A stretch of DNA of 32,100 nucleotides from an uncultured Oscillospiraceae bacterium (GCA_910578255.1 CAJTQM010000022.1:2378-34477); one strand, 5' to 3'. Shown: positions 8,041 to 15,397, counted from the stretch's first letter. Translations and numbers: made by a program. The notes: generated by a model from the letters alone, not told the origin.

Positions 8041-8845
8041 GGATATTACCATCGGGCAGTATTTTCCGGGCAAGTCGGTGCTGCACCGGCTGGATCCCCG
8101 GATGAAGATTCTTTTGACGATTGGCTATATCGTCATGCTTTTTACCGTGTCCAACCCGCTGGGGCTTTGTGTGGGAATCCTGTTTTTGATTTTTTCCTAC
8201 GCCATTTCCGGCATCCCGCCCCGCATGATCACCAAAAGCTTAAAGCCGGTGATTCCCATCATTATTTTTACCACGGTGCTCAATATGTTTTTTGTCAAGG
8301 GCGACCCGCTGTTCGACTGGTGGATTTTCCACGTTTCCCGCCAGGGACTGCTGACGGCGGTGGTGATGACGATTCGCATTATCTGCTTAATTGCCGGCAC
8401 CTCGCTTTTGACCTACACCACCTCGCCCATCACCCTTACCGACGGGCTGGAACGGCTGATGAAGCCGCTTAAGAAGGTCCGGTTCCCGGTGCATGAACTT
8501 TCGATGATGATGACCATTGCCCTGCGCTTTATCCCAACGCTGATTGAGGAAACGGATAAAATCATGAGCGCCCAAAAGGCGCGGGGAGCGGACCTGGAAA
8601 GCGGCAGCATCATGCAGAGGGCCCGCGCGCTGGTGCCGATTTTGATTCCGCTGTTTGTGTCGGCGTTTCGCCGGGCGGACGAGCTGGCGTTGGCGATGGA
8701 ATGCCGTTGCTACCGGGGCGACGTGGGCCGTACGCGAATGAAGCAGCTGCACTATAGCTGGCAGGACGGGGTTGCGGCGGCGGTGACGGCGGCGTGTATC
8801 GGCGCAGTGGTCGTGGTCAACATTTTTGCGCCGGTGGTGCTTTAA
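8033..8845 (+). CDS. ecfT: ECF transporter transmembrane subunit EcfT
   Basis: EcfT is the membrane scaffold that couples EcfA1A2 ATP hydrolysis to toppling of the S component. The protein has 270 residues with about five hydrophobic helices. The start MLKDITIGQYFPG and the DPRMK motif are typical. Two cytoplasmic coupling helices carry the family's Ala-Arg-Gly signatures: KARGADL is canonical, while the second reads MECRCYRG instead of the usual A-R-G-Y form. The ATG at 8033 follows GGAGG and overlaps ecfA2. No S component is encoded nearby, so this is a shared (group II) module serving S components elsewhere in the genome. Confidence 0.95.
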   Translation: MLKDITIGQYFPGKSVLHRLDPRMKILLTIGYIVMLFTVSNPLGLCVGILFLIFSYAISGIPPRMITKSLKPVIPIIIFTTVLNMFFVKGDPLFDWWIFHVSRQGLLTAVVMTIRIICLIAGTSLLTYTTSPITLTDGLERLMKPLKKVRFPVHELSMMMTIALRFIPTLIEETDKIMSAQKARGADLESGSIMQRARALVPILIPLFVSAFRRADELALAMECRCYRGDVGRTRMKQLHYSWQDGVAAAVTAACIGAVVVVNIFAPVVL

Positions 8846-8890
8846 AAGAATCGGGGATTTGTCCGAGGCCTTGGGAAAGGGGGAGACGGT

Positions 8891-9661
8891 GTGCGCAATA
8901 TCCTGTTGACGCTTTGTTATATCGGTACCGCCTACCACGGCTCTCAGGTGCAGGCCAACGCCCGGTCGGTCACCGAAACGGTGCAGGACGCCATGGAAAT
9001 TGTGCTGGGCCGACGGGAGGACGTAAAAGGCTGCTCCCGCACCGATTCGGGCGTCCACGCCAACCGGTTCTGCATGAATTTCTACACCCAAAGCGACCTG
9101 CCCCTGTACGCATTAAAGAGGAGCCTGAACGCCTTGCTGCCGGAGGATATCGGCGTGTTGGATTGCCGGGAGGTCCCTGCGGATTTTCACGCCCGCTACA
9201 GCTGTGTGGGCAAAAGATACCGGTATCTGATCTGGAATTCCGACGGGAAAAACCCCTTTTACAAAGGACGCGCTTTGGAATACTGGCGGCCTATGGACCT
9301 GGAAAAGCTGCGCCCGGTGTGTGAGATCCTTTGCGGAACCCACGATTTTCGGGGCTTTTGCAGCGCGAAAACCGACCAGACCAATACAGTGCGCACCCTC
9401 TACCGCTGTGAAGTCCGGCGTCAGGGGGATCTCGTTACATGTATCGTAGAGGGAGACGGCTTTTTGTATAATATGGTCCGGATTCTTGTGGGGACCCTTT
9501 TGTGGGTCAACGAGGGAAAGCTGGACATAGGGCAGGTGGCCCGGGCGCTGAAGGAACAAAACAGGTCCCTGGCCGGCGCCACCGTTCCGGCCTGCGGGCT
9601 GTATCTGGACGAGGTGTTTTACACCCGCCCGGTCGGATGGGACGCCATTTGTGAAAACTGA
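8891..9661 (+). CDS. truA: tRNA pseudouridine synthase A (positions 38-40)
   Basis: TruA converts uridines 38, 39 and 40 of the tRNA anticodon arm to pseudouridine. The 256-residue length fits the family. The catalytic aspartate is D52 in SRTDSGVHA. Other family blocks are RYRYLIWN and GTHDFRGFC, and FLYNMVRILVGTLL lies near the C-terminus. The start is GTG at 8891, preceded by a GGGGGAGA ribosome binding site; the N-terminus MRNILLTLCYIGTAYHG fits TruA. truA commonly follows ecfT in Firmicutes, as it does here after a 45-nt gap. Confidence 0.96.
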   Translation: MRNILLTLCYIGTAYHGSQVQANARSVTETVQDAMEIVLGRREDVKGCSRTDSGVHANRFCMNFYTQSDLPLYALKRSLNALLPEDIGVLDCREVPADFHARYSCVGKRYRYLIWNSDGKNPFYKGRALEYWRPMDLEKLRPVCEILCGTHDFRGFCSAKTDQTNTVRTLYRCEVRRQGDLVTCIVEGDGFLYNMVRILVGTLLWVNEGKLDIGQVARALKEQNRSLAGATVPACGLYLDEVFYTRPVGWDAICEN

Positions 9662-9730
9662 GGGGAAGAGGGCTTTCCTTTGGACGTTTAAGCGGTCTTG
9701 TCCGCCGCAAAAAAGAAAGGATGTGTCAAA

Positions 9731-10894
9731 ATGGGCCAGCTGGAGGATATTGAGCGGCTGCGAAAAAAACGCAACCGGCGGCAGAATTTTAAGCGGCTGG
9801 GCGCCTTTTTGCTTGTTTTGGCCATCTTTTTCGTCGGGTGGTTTCTCTGGGAAAGAATCAAGGAAACCAGCCTGGCCGAACAGTTTGCAGGGGGACTTGC
9901 GGAACTGGGCTCAGGCAGCGGCTATCCCATGGAGTTTTCCGGCGCGACCATCCGGCAGATGCAGTCGATGGGCAATGTGCTGCTGGTTCTGACCGACACC
10001 CATCTGCATATTTATAATAAAAACGGAAAATTGGTGCGGGAGGTGCAGCACAATTACCCCAACCCGGTGATGAAATGCTCCGGCAGCCGGATTCTTTTGT
10101 ACGATCCGTCCTCAAAGCTATTGCGGGTGGAAAGCAAAACCAAAACCGTAAAAGAGATGCATTTTGAAGAGCCGGTGCTGTTTGCGGTTCTCTCCGACAA
10201 AAACGATTTGGCGGTCATCACCAACACCCAGCGTTTTTTAGGTCAGATATCCGTTTATGACAATTCTTTGGAGGAGCCGGTTTTTTCCTGGAAATCGGCG
10301 GAAAACTATCTGTATGGGGCGGATTTTTCCCCGGACGGGAGAAGTATTGCCGTATCCTCCGTGCAGGTCAGCGCCGGGGATCTGGTCAGCAGCCTGACCA
10401 TGTACCGTTTAAATGAAGAAAGCCCCTTTGCCCAGCGCCAGTATGTGGGGGAGGTCATCCACGATCTGCGCTACCAAAATGGCGAATTGCAGGTGCTGAC
10501 CGGGAAGACGGCCTATTACTATTCCGAATCCGGGAAAGAAAAAGCCACCTTCTTTTTCCAGAACGAGCCGTTGCGCGCCTTCTGTGTAAAAGGGCAAAAG
10601 GTGTCCGCGCTGGTTTTGGGGGACTATCGGGAGTTTAAATCGGTTAAACTGTCCATATTGGGCGCTTCCGGAGAGGAAATCGGCGCCGTATCCCTCCAGT
10701 CTCCTGTGGAGGCGATCGACGTATCTGCAAGCCGCACAGCCCTTTTGGCCGATGGGCGCATTACGGTTTATAATGCCAAGGGGGAAGTGGTAAAAGAATT
10801 TTCTCCGGAACAGGATGTGTTGTTTTTGGCTCTGGGCGGGGGGCATCTATATTACGCAACGCCCAATGCAATTTGCCAGGAATCGCTTTTTTAG
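9731..10894 (+). CDS. DUF5711-like membrane-anchored beta-propeller protein
   Basis: This is a 387-residue protein with a basic N-terminus (about 1-22, rich in K/R) and one signal-anchor helix (about 23-41). A long extracytoplasmic part follows. It is built of short beta-strand repeats with WD40/PQQ-like spacing, such as DFSPDGRSIAVSS and LLVLTDTHLHIYN. It resembles the DUF5711 family, whose function is unknown. The ATG at 9731 is chosen because AAAGGA lies 9 nt upstream. It sits between truA and a CvpA-family gene, 16 nt before the latter, suggesting a membrane-linked pair. No catalytic residues could be recognised. The family assignment is from general resemblance. Confidence 0.75.
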   Translation: MGQLEDIERLRKKRNRRQNFKRLGAFLLVLAIFFVGWFLWERIKETSLAEQFAGGLAELGSGSGYPMEFSGATIRQMQSMGNVLLVLTDTHLHIYNKNGKLVREVQHNYPNPVMKCSGSRILLYDPSSKLLRVESKTKTVKEMHFEEPVLFAVLSDKNDLAVITNTQRFLGQISVYDNSLEEPVFSWKSAENYLYGADFSPDGRSIAVSSVQVSAGDLVSSLTMYRLNEESPFAQRQYVGEVIHDLRYQNGELQVLTGKTAYYYSESGKEKATFFFQNEPLRAFCVKGQKVSALVLGDYREFKSVKLSILGASGEEIGAVSLQSPVEAIDVSASRTALLADGRITVYNAKGEVVKEFSPEQDVLFLALGGGHLYYATPNAICQESLF

Positions 10895-10910
10895 CGGTTC
10901 GTGAAAGAAA

Positions 10911-11714
10911 ATGCTTAAAAAGAGAGAAGGGATTGACATAGAAAAATTTTTGCCGGTTATTTTGGATCTGGCGGCAGTTTTGTTTGTGGCAGGGTATATT
11001 CGCTCATCGGCCCGGCGGGGATTTGTCCGCACGGCGGTGCAGCTGGTGGGATTTTTTGTTTCGATGCTTTTGGCCAACGCCCTGTCCGGCCCGGCGGCGG
11101 AATACACCTTTACGCATTTTGTCAAAGAGGGGCTGACCGAAAAAATCTCGGAGCAGATTTTGTCCGCCGGTTCAGCCGGCAGTTTTTTGCAGACGTTAGA
11201 AGCGGTTTTGGAAAGCATCCCCGCCTATCTTTTGCGCGCGCTGGAATTCGCCGGCCTTCCGGCGGATTTTACGTTGCCTTCCGTAGCCGGCAGCGCCCAG
11301 CAGCTGGCCGCCGGCCTGGTGGAGCAGACCATCGGCCCCACCTGCATTGCGCTTTTTTCCACGATTTTTTTCCTTTTGTTTTTCTCCTTTTTCCTCTTTG
11401 TGACCCGCGCAGTTTCCCGCTGCTTTACGGGGATCCGGCGGATTCCCATCGTGGGTTCTTTCAATTCGATTTTGGGCGGATGCGTCGGCGCGGTAGAAGG
11501 GGTTTTGTATCTGTATCTAATCGTTGCCATCGCAAGTCTGGTTTTGGCCCTGACCGGGGACAGCATCCCTTATCTCAACCGGCAAACGCTGGAAAACACC
11601 TGGATTCTCCGGCTGTTTTTAGAAAAGAATGCGCTGGGCTCTTTGCCCGTGCCGGATTTTTCGGGCGTCATCTCTATGGGCCAGGCGTTTTTGCAGTCCC
11701 TTATGGAGGGGTAA
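10911..11714 (+). CDS. CvpA-family membrane protein
   Basis: This 267-residue protein resembles the CvpA (colicin V production) family of small polytopic membrane proteins. Hydrophobic helices are visible at about 14-32, 45-60, 140-165 and 190-215. The family-like segment RRGFVRTAVQLVGFFVSMLLA lies near residues 35-55, and IRRIPIVGSFNSILGGCVGA near 180. It is longer than classical CvpA (~160-180 residues) because of an inserted stretch at about 65-130. The ribosome binding site is weak (GAAAGAA). It follows the DUF5711 gene closely and is the last gene before a promoter-containing gap. CvpA homologues have been tied to envelope integrity, but the molecular role is unknown. Confidence 0.75.
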   Translation: MLKKREGIDIEKFLPVILDLAAVLFVAGYIRSSARRGFVRTAVQLVGFFVSMLLANALSGPAAEYTFTHFVKEGLTEKISEQILSAGSAGSFLQTLEAVLESIPAYLLRALEFAGLPADFTLPSVAGSAQQLAAGLVEQTIGPTCIALFSTIFFLLFFSFFLFVTRAVSRCFTGIRRIPIVGSFNSILGGCVGAVEGVLYLYLIVAIASLVLALTGDSIPYLNRQTLENTWILRLFLEKNALGSLPVPDFSGVISMGQAFLQSLMEG

Positions 11715-11770
11715 AGTTTTTTTCTGCGCGAACTTTTTTTCACAGCCAGTTCATATTTGATTTTTATAAT
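11713..11770 (+). promoter_or_regulatory. Gap before the Clp ATPase: weak terminator and -10 box
   Basis: AAAGTT (11713-11718) can pair with AACTTT (11731-11736), followed by a T-run, giving a weak terminator for the upstream operon. A consensus -10 TATAAT is at 11765-11770. The best -35 candidate (TTCACA, 11739-11744) is 20 bp away, which is too far for a good sigma-A promoter. No CtsR operator (tandem GTCAAA-type heptads) or HrcA CIRCE element was found. Confidence 0.45.
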
Positions 11771-11831
11771 AAGGCTTAACGTGAATAGTCGATGGCGGTA
11801 GCTGTTTTGAAAAGATATACGAGGTGTAGAT

Positions 11832-14150
11832 TTGGCGATGAATATGTTGTGTTCAAGGTGCAAAAAAAGAGTCGCGGTTGTTTTCATGACGCGGTTGGAA
11901 AACGGGAAGACCATCAACGAGGGATTGTGTTTACAATGCGCCCGGGAGTTGGGAATCGGTCCGGTAAACGAGTTGATGGAAAAAATGGGGATAACCGATG
12001 ACGAAATTGAAAATATGAACGATCAGCTGATGGGTATGATGGAGGAAAACGACGGGGCACTGGACGTTCCCGACGAGGCGGATGACGGCTCGGAGGGGTC
12101 GGGTTTTATGCCCGGCGGCGCCCAGACGTTTCCGTTTTTGCAGAATATGTTCGGCAGGATGGATCGACCTTCCGATCAGCGCCCAAACCCGAAGGAGAGA
12201 CCCAAAAGGGCGGAGAAAAAAGAGAAGAAAGCGCCGAAGCGCAAGTTTTTAGAGGCGTATTGTACCGACCTGACCCAAAAAGCTCGGGACGGCCGGTTGG
12301 ATACCATCATCGGCCGGGACGAGGAAATTTACCGGGTGGTCCAGATCCTGAACCGGAGGACCAAAAACAATCCCTGTCTGATCGGCGAGCCCGGCGTAGG
12401 CAAAACGGCCATCGCTGAGGGAATCGCCCAGCGAATTGCGGCCGGCACGGTTCCGCTCAAGCTGAAAAATAAGGAAATCCATCTGTTGGATATGACCGCT
12501 CTGGTGGCGGGGACCCAATTCCGCGGCCAATTCGAAAGCCGCGTCAAAGGGCTGATTGACGAGGTGCGCACTTTAGGCAATATTATTCTGTTTATCGACG
12601 AGGTCCACAACCTGGTGGGCGCGGGGGATGCGGAAGGCTCGATGAACGCCGCCAACATCCTGAAGCCGGCCCTGTCCCGGGGAGAGATTCAGGTCATCGG
12701 CGCCACCACCTTTGGGGAATACCGCAAATACATCGAAAAGGATTCGGCCTTAGAGCGCCGCTTCCAGCCGGTGACAGTGAACGAGCCCTCGATTGAAGAC
12801 GCGGTCAAGGTGATCGAGGGGATCCGCGGCTACTACGAGCAATATCACCGGGTTACGGTCACCCCGGAAATGGCCCGCAGTATGGTGGTGCTGTCCGAGC
12901 GGTACATCAACGACCGCTTTTTGCCGGATAAAGCCATTGACCTGCTGGACGAGGCCTGCTCCTGCGCGGCGCTTCGCAATAAAGAGATGGCCGAATACGA
13001 TGAATTGGACAAAAAACTCTCCGATTCCCACCGCGTAGCGGAGGAAATGGAGGGCGATCCGGAGCACCTGGATTATGAGCAGCTGGCGAAAATCAAGGCG
13101 GATCAGCTGCAAATCGCCGCCAAAATGGACGAATTAAAGCCCAAAGCGCTGGGCGCACAGGTTACCAGCGAGGATGTGGCCAAGGTCATTGAACTTTGGA
13201 CCGGTATCCCCGCCAGCAAAATCAAAGAGTCGGAGTTAAACAAGGTGGCGCGTTTGGAAGAGGCGCTCAAAAAGCGGATTATCGGCCAGGACGAAGCGGT
13301 GGAGTTGGTGGCCTCGGCGGTGCGCCGCAGCCGCGTGCAGATTTCCGGCCGGCGCCGGCCCGCCTCTTTCCTGTTTGTGGGCCCCACCGGCGTGGGGAAG
13401 ACCGAATTGGTCCGGGTGCTTTCCCAGGAACTGTTCGATTCCACCGACCCACTGATCCGGCTGGACATGTCGGAATTTATGGAGAAGCATTCGGTCTCCC
13501 GGATTGTGGGAGCGCCCCCCGGCTATGTGGGCTACGACGAGGCGGGGCAGCTGACCGAGAAAATCCGCCGCCGGCCCTATTCGGTGGTTTTGTTCGACGA
13601 AATTGAAAAGGCCCATCCAGATGTGATGAACATCCTGCTGCAAATCCTCGACGAGGGCAAGCTGACCGACGCCCACGGCCGAAAGGTTTCGTTTGAGAAT
13701 ACGGTGATCGTTATGACCTCCAACGCCGGCAGCGAGCAGAAGGAAAGCACCGTCGGCTTTACCAAAAATGAAGCGCTGGCCAGAAAGGACCATGCCTATA
13801 AAGCGCTGTCCCAGTTTTTGCGGCCGGAGTTTTTGGGAAGGATTGACGAAATCGTCACCTTCCGCCAGTTAGACGAGAAGGATTACGAAAAAATCGCGGA
13901 ACTGATGCTCAAAGAATTGGTGGATCCCATGAAAGAAAAGGGAATTACCTTTGGCTGGAACGAGGCGGTGCTCTCTTTAATCGCCAAAAAGGCGTATGGC
14001 AACAAAAGCGGCGCCCGAGACCTGCGCCGGGTTATCCGCCGGGAGGTGGAGGATCCCATCTGTACGCTGCTGGTAGAACAGGTGAACGGGCAGGTGGCGC
14101 TGGTGAAAGTCATTGACGAAGAAGGCAAGATTAAGGTTGTGTCGGCATAA
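11832..14150 (+). CDS. ClpE-like AAA+ unfoldase with N-terminal zinc finger
   Basis: This is an HSP100 unfoldase that feeds substrates to ClpP. The 772-residue protein starts with a CxxC(7,10)...CxxC(33,36) zinc-ribbon instead of the usual double Clp_N domain; this is the layout of B. subtilis ClpE. A charged linker (about 60-138) follows. The first AAA+ domain has Walker A GEPGVGKT near 185 and Walker B LFIDEVHN. A short coiled middle segment follows, then the second AAA+ domain with GPTGVGKT and VVLFDEIEKAHP. The tripeptide VGF (in STVGFTKN) matches the loop that docks on ClpP. The start is either TTG at 11832 (GAGGTG 5 nt upstream) or ATG at 11838. It stands alone between a promoter-like site and a terminator. 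A clpC identity is less likely because Clp_N is absent. Confidence 0.9.
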   Translation: MAMNMLCSRCKKRVAVVFMTRLENGKTINEGLCLQCARELGIGPVNELMEKMGITDDEIENMNDQLMGMMEENDGALDVPDEADDGSEGSGFMPGGAQTFPFLQNMFGRMDRPSDQRPNPKERPKRAEKKEKKAPKRKFLEAYCTDLTQKARDGRLDTIIGRDEEIYRVVQILNRRTKNNPCLIGEPGVGKTAIAEGIAQRIAAGTVPLKLKNKEIHLLDMTALVAGTQFRGQFESRVKGLIDEVRTLGNIILFIDEVHNLVGAGDAEGSMNAANILKPALSRGEIQVIGATTFGEYRKYIEKDSALERRFQPVTVNEPSIEDAVKVIEGIRGYYEQYHRVTVTPEMARSMVVLSERYINDRFLPDKAIDLLDEACSCAALRNKEMAEYDELDKKLSDSHRVAEEMEGDPEHLDYEQLAKIKADQLQIAAKMDELKPKALGAQVTSEDVAKVIELWTGIPASKIKESELNKVARLEEALKKRIIGQDEAVELVASAVRRSRVQISGRRRPASFLFVGPTGVGKTELVRVLSQELFDSTDPLIRLDMSEFMEKHSVSRIVGAPPGYVGYDEAGQLTEKIRRRPYSVVLFDEIEKAHPDVMNILLQILDEGKLTDAHGRKVSFENTVIVMTSNAGSEQKESTVGFTKNEALARKDHAYKALSQFLRPEFLGRIDEIVTFRQLDEKDYEKIAELMLKELVDPMKEKGITFGWNEAVLSLIAKKAYGNKSGARDLRRVIRREVEDPICTLLVEQVNGQVALVKVIDEEGKIKVVSA

Positions 14151-14157
14151 AATTGCA

Positions 14158-14185
14158 AAAAAGGCGGGGGGATCCCCGCCTTTTT
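14158..14185 (+). terminator. Rho-independent terminator of the Clp ATPase gene
   Basis: GGCGGGG (14163-14169) pairs with CCCCGCC (14174-14180) around a GGAT loop. The stem is extended by an A-run and a T-run on either side. It begins 7 nt after the stop codon. Confidence 0.93.
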
Positions 14186-14251
14186 GTTGGGTCGGCGCCA
14201 GGGATGAAAGAAAACAAACTCACAAGCAGGACAAGAATCTATACAAAAGCA

Positions 14252-14280
14252 TTGACAAACGGTTCCTGCTTTGGTAAAAT
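14252..14280 (+). promoter_or_regulatory. Strong promoter of the tRNA cluster
   Basis: A perfect -35 TTGACA (14252-14257), a 17-bp spacer and the -10 TAAAAT (14275-14280) are present. It is the most consensus-like promoter in the window and lies 21 nt before tRNA-Gly. Confidence 0.88.
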
Positions 14281-14301
14281 ATTATCTGTCGTTCAAAGCC
14301 T

Positions 14302-14375
14302 GCGGGTGTAGTTCAATGGTAGAATGCCAGCCTTCCAAGCTGGTTACGTGGGTTCGATTCCCATCACCCGCTCCA
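14302..14375 (+). tRNA. tRNA-Gly (TCC anticodon)
   Basis: The acceptor GCGGGTG/CACCCGC, a D-arm with TTCAATGGTAGAA, the anticodon stem CCAGC/GCTGG with loop CTTCCAA, and the T-loop TTCGATT are all canonical. The discriminator is T and CCA is encoded (14373-14375). It is first of three tRNAs on one transcript. Confidence 0.96.
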
Positions 14376-14401
14376 TTTGTCATTCGCCGGCACTGACATA
14401 T

Positions 14402-14478
14402 GCGCCAATAGCTCAGCTGGATAGAGCAATTGCCTTCTAAGCAATAGGCCAGGGGTTCGAGTCCCTTTTGGCGCGCCA
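14402..14478 (+). tRNA. tRNA-Arg (TCT anticodon)
   Basis: The acceptor GCGCCAA/TTGGCGC, D-arm GCTC/GAGC, anticodon stem ATTGC/GCAAT with loop CTTCTAA, and T-loop TTCGAGT form a full cloverleaf. The discriminator is G and CCA is encoded. Anticodon TCT reads AGA/AGG codons. Confidence 0.96.
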
Positions 14479-14483
14479 AATAT

Positions 14484-14561
<78 letters not shown>

Positions 14562-14568
14562 TTAAAAT

Positions 14569-14593
14569 AAAAAAAGGCTTCTTGCCTTTTTTT
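14569..14593 (+). terminator. Terminator of the Gly-Arg-His tRNA transcript
   Basis: AAAAAAAGGC (14569-14578) pairs with GCCTTTTTTT (14584-14593) around TTCTT. The GC core is short, but the A/T flanks and T-run fit an intrinsic terminator 8 nt after tRNA-His. Confidence 0.75.
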
Positions 14594-14646
14594 CATATTC
14601 GCCTTGAATAGGAAAAGATTGTTCGGGCAAAGATACAACTGAATAT

Positions 14647-14722
14647 TGGGCTGTCGCCAAGTGGTAAGGCAACGGACTTTGACTCCGTCATCCCGCTGGT
14701 CCGAATCCAGCCAGCCCAGCCA
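14647..14722 (+). tRNA. tRNA-Gln (TTG anticodon) with atypical T-loop
   Basis: The acceptor TGGGCTG/CAGCCCA, D-arm GCC/GGC, anticodon stem ACGGA/TCCGT with loop CTTTGAC, and T-stem GCTGG/CCAGC are intact. The discriminator is G and CCA is encoded (14720-14722). The T-loop reads TCCGAAT, so the nearly universal T at position 55 (site of pseudouridine 55) is C. The variable region appears to be 6 nt rather than 5. No convincing promoter was found between the preceding terminator and this gene; a TTGAAT at 14604 lacks a good -10. The tRNA may still work, or it may be a decaying copy. Its CCA end is also the first triplet of the tandem repeat that follows. Confidence 0.88.
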
Positions 14723-14817
14723 CCAGGCAAGGCCTGGAGCCATTTCGCGCTCTGGGCCTTTTCCTATATCCAAAATAACTGCCCGTGTCCGGGGTAGTTC
14801 CAAAGTGACCATACTTT
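14720..14817 (+). repeat. Structured tandem repeat, unit 1
   Basis: This 98-nt unit starts with the CCA of tRNA-Gln and is followed directly by a second copy with about 90% identity (hand alignment: 9 substitutions, 3 single-base gaps). Predicted helices are GGCCTGGAGC/GCTCTGGGCC (14731-14740/14749-14758), AACTGCCC/GGGTAGTT (14777-14784/14792-14799) and AAAGT/ACTTT (14802-14806/14813-14817). CCAGGC (14723-14728) can instead pair with GCCTGG (14732-14737), competing with the first helix. A short T-run follows the first helix, so it may terminate the tRNA-Gln transcript. No coding potential was seen. Confidence 0.85.
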
Positions 14818-14914
14818 CCACCAGGCAAGGGCCTGGAGCTATTTCGCGCTCCGGGCCTTTCCTATATCCAAAAAACTGCCCGCGTCTGGGGCGGTTTCAA
14901 AGTGATTATACTTT
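14818..14914 (+). repeat. Structured tandem repeat, unit 2
   Basis: This is the second copy, ending just before another CCA (14915-14917). It keeps the same helices with changed bases: GGCCTGGAGC/GCTCCGGGCC (14830-14839/14848-14857), AACTGCCC with GGGCGGTT, and AAAGT/ACTTT. All nine substitutions relative to unit 1 are transitions. Those in helices swap Watson-Crick pairs for G-U pairs or the reverse, so the structure is retained. The stretch 14915-15001 after it holds nothing recognisable. Confidence 0.85.
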
Positions 14915-15001
14915 CCAAAAGCCCCAGTTTATAGGCGGAATTTTTCTTTGCCGTCTTTATGGGGAGAAGAAAGAGAGTCCCGGCAAAAGAAAAAAGTTGC
15001 G

Positions 15002-15040
15002 AAAAAATCCCGCCTGCTAAAAAGACAGACGGGATTTTTT
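15002..15040. terminator. Bidirectional terminator
   Basis: AAAAAATCCCG (15002-15012) is a perfect complement of CGGGATTTTTT (15030-15040), with an additional CTG/CAG inner stem. A- and T-runs flank the stem on both sides. It can end rightward transcription from the tRNA-Gln/repeat region and leftward transcription of the small gene at 15054-15224. Confidence 0.88.
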
Positions 15041-15053
15041 GTCGGAAAAAGGA

Positions 15054-15224
15054 TCAGCCGTCGCCTCGGCAAAGGTTTTCGGCGTAATGCTTTAAACTCT
15101 CTAAAGAGTTAACGCCCTGCGCCCGGTCCCCGATTTGTTCTTTTACATAGTCCGGCAGCGAGTCAAAATAGGCTTTGGCCTCCGGTTCGTTTTGAAACAG
15201 ATCATACATGTCCGGATATTTCAA
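15054..15224 (-). CDS. Small conserved-looking protein, 56 residues
   Basis: This minus-strand frame encodes a small acidic soluble protein. Its residues include DMYDLFQNEPEAKAYFDSL, DYVKEQIGDRAQGVNS and LKHYAENLCRGDG; it has no signal peptide, membrane helix or cysteine motif. The TTG at 15224 is chosen because GGGGGGTGA lies 5-6 nt upstream of it; longer versions would place that ribosome binding site inside the gene. Short proteins of this general look (SLPDYV-x-EQI...YAENL) occur widely in clostridia, as far as I can recall, but no function is known to me. It is transcribed toward the bidirectional terminator at 15002-15040. Confidence 0.7.
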   Translation of the reverse strand: MKYPDMYDLFQNEPEAKAYFDSLPDYVKEQIGDRAQGVNSLESLKHYAENLCRGDG

Positions 15225-15368
15225 GCTTGTCACCCCCCAATATTTTATGTACGCCGTTCCCCGCACCGGCCGGATGCCGATCCGCCGTTTTTAGTATGCC
15301 CCAAACCGCCGGGACGATTCAGACAAAGATTTCATTTGCTGCGGCGAAGGGGAAATGACCGGTCAGCC

Positions 15369-15397
15369 TTGCGCTTTATGAGATTTTTGGTTAAAAT
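15369..15397 (+). promoter_or_regulatory. Promoter of the first glycosyltransferase gene
   Basis: A weak -35 TTGCGC (15369-15374), a 17-bp spacer and a -10 TAAAAT (15392-15397) are present. The spacer and -10 region closely resemble the promoter upstream of rmlA at 16533-16561, including the shared GGTTAAAATA. Confidence 0.6.

Noticed and set aside
11715..11831. CtsR or CIRCE heat-shock operator before the Clp ATPase
   Set aside because: Neither the tandem heptad nor the CIRCE inverted repeat is present in this gap.
14720..14914. CRISPR array or transposon ends
   Set aside because: There are only two contiguous units with no spacers, no cas genes nearby, no target-site duplication and no transposase.
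14646..15020. Plus-strand 124-codon frame across tRNA-Gln and both repeat units
   Set aside because: It begins at the tRNA start, reads through structured RNA and has no ribosome binding site. The two copies differ by length changes that are not multiples of three.
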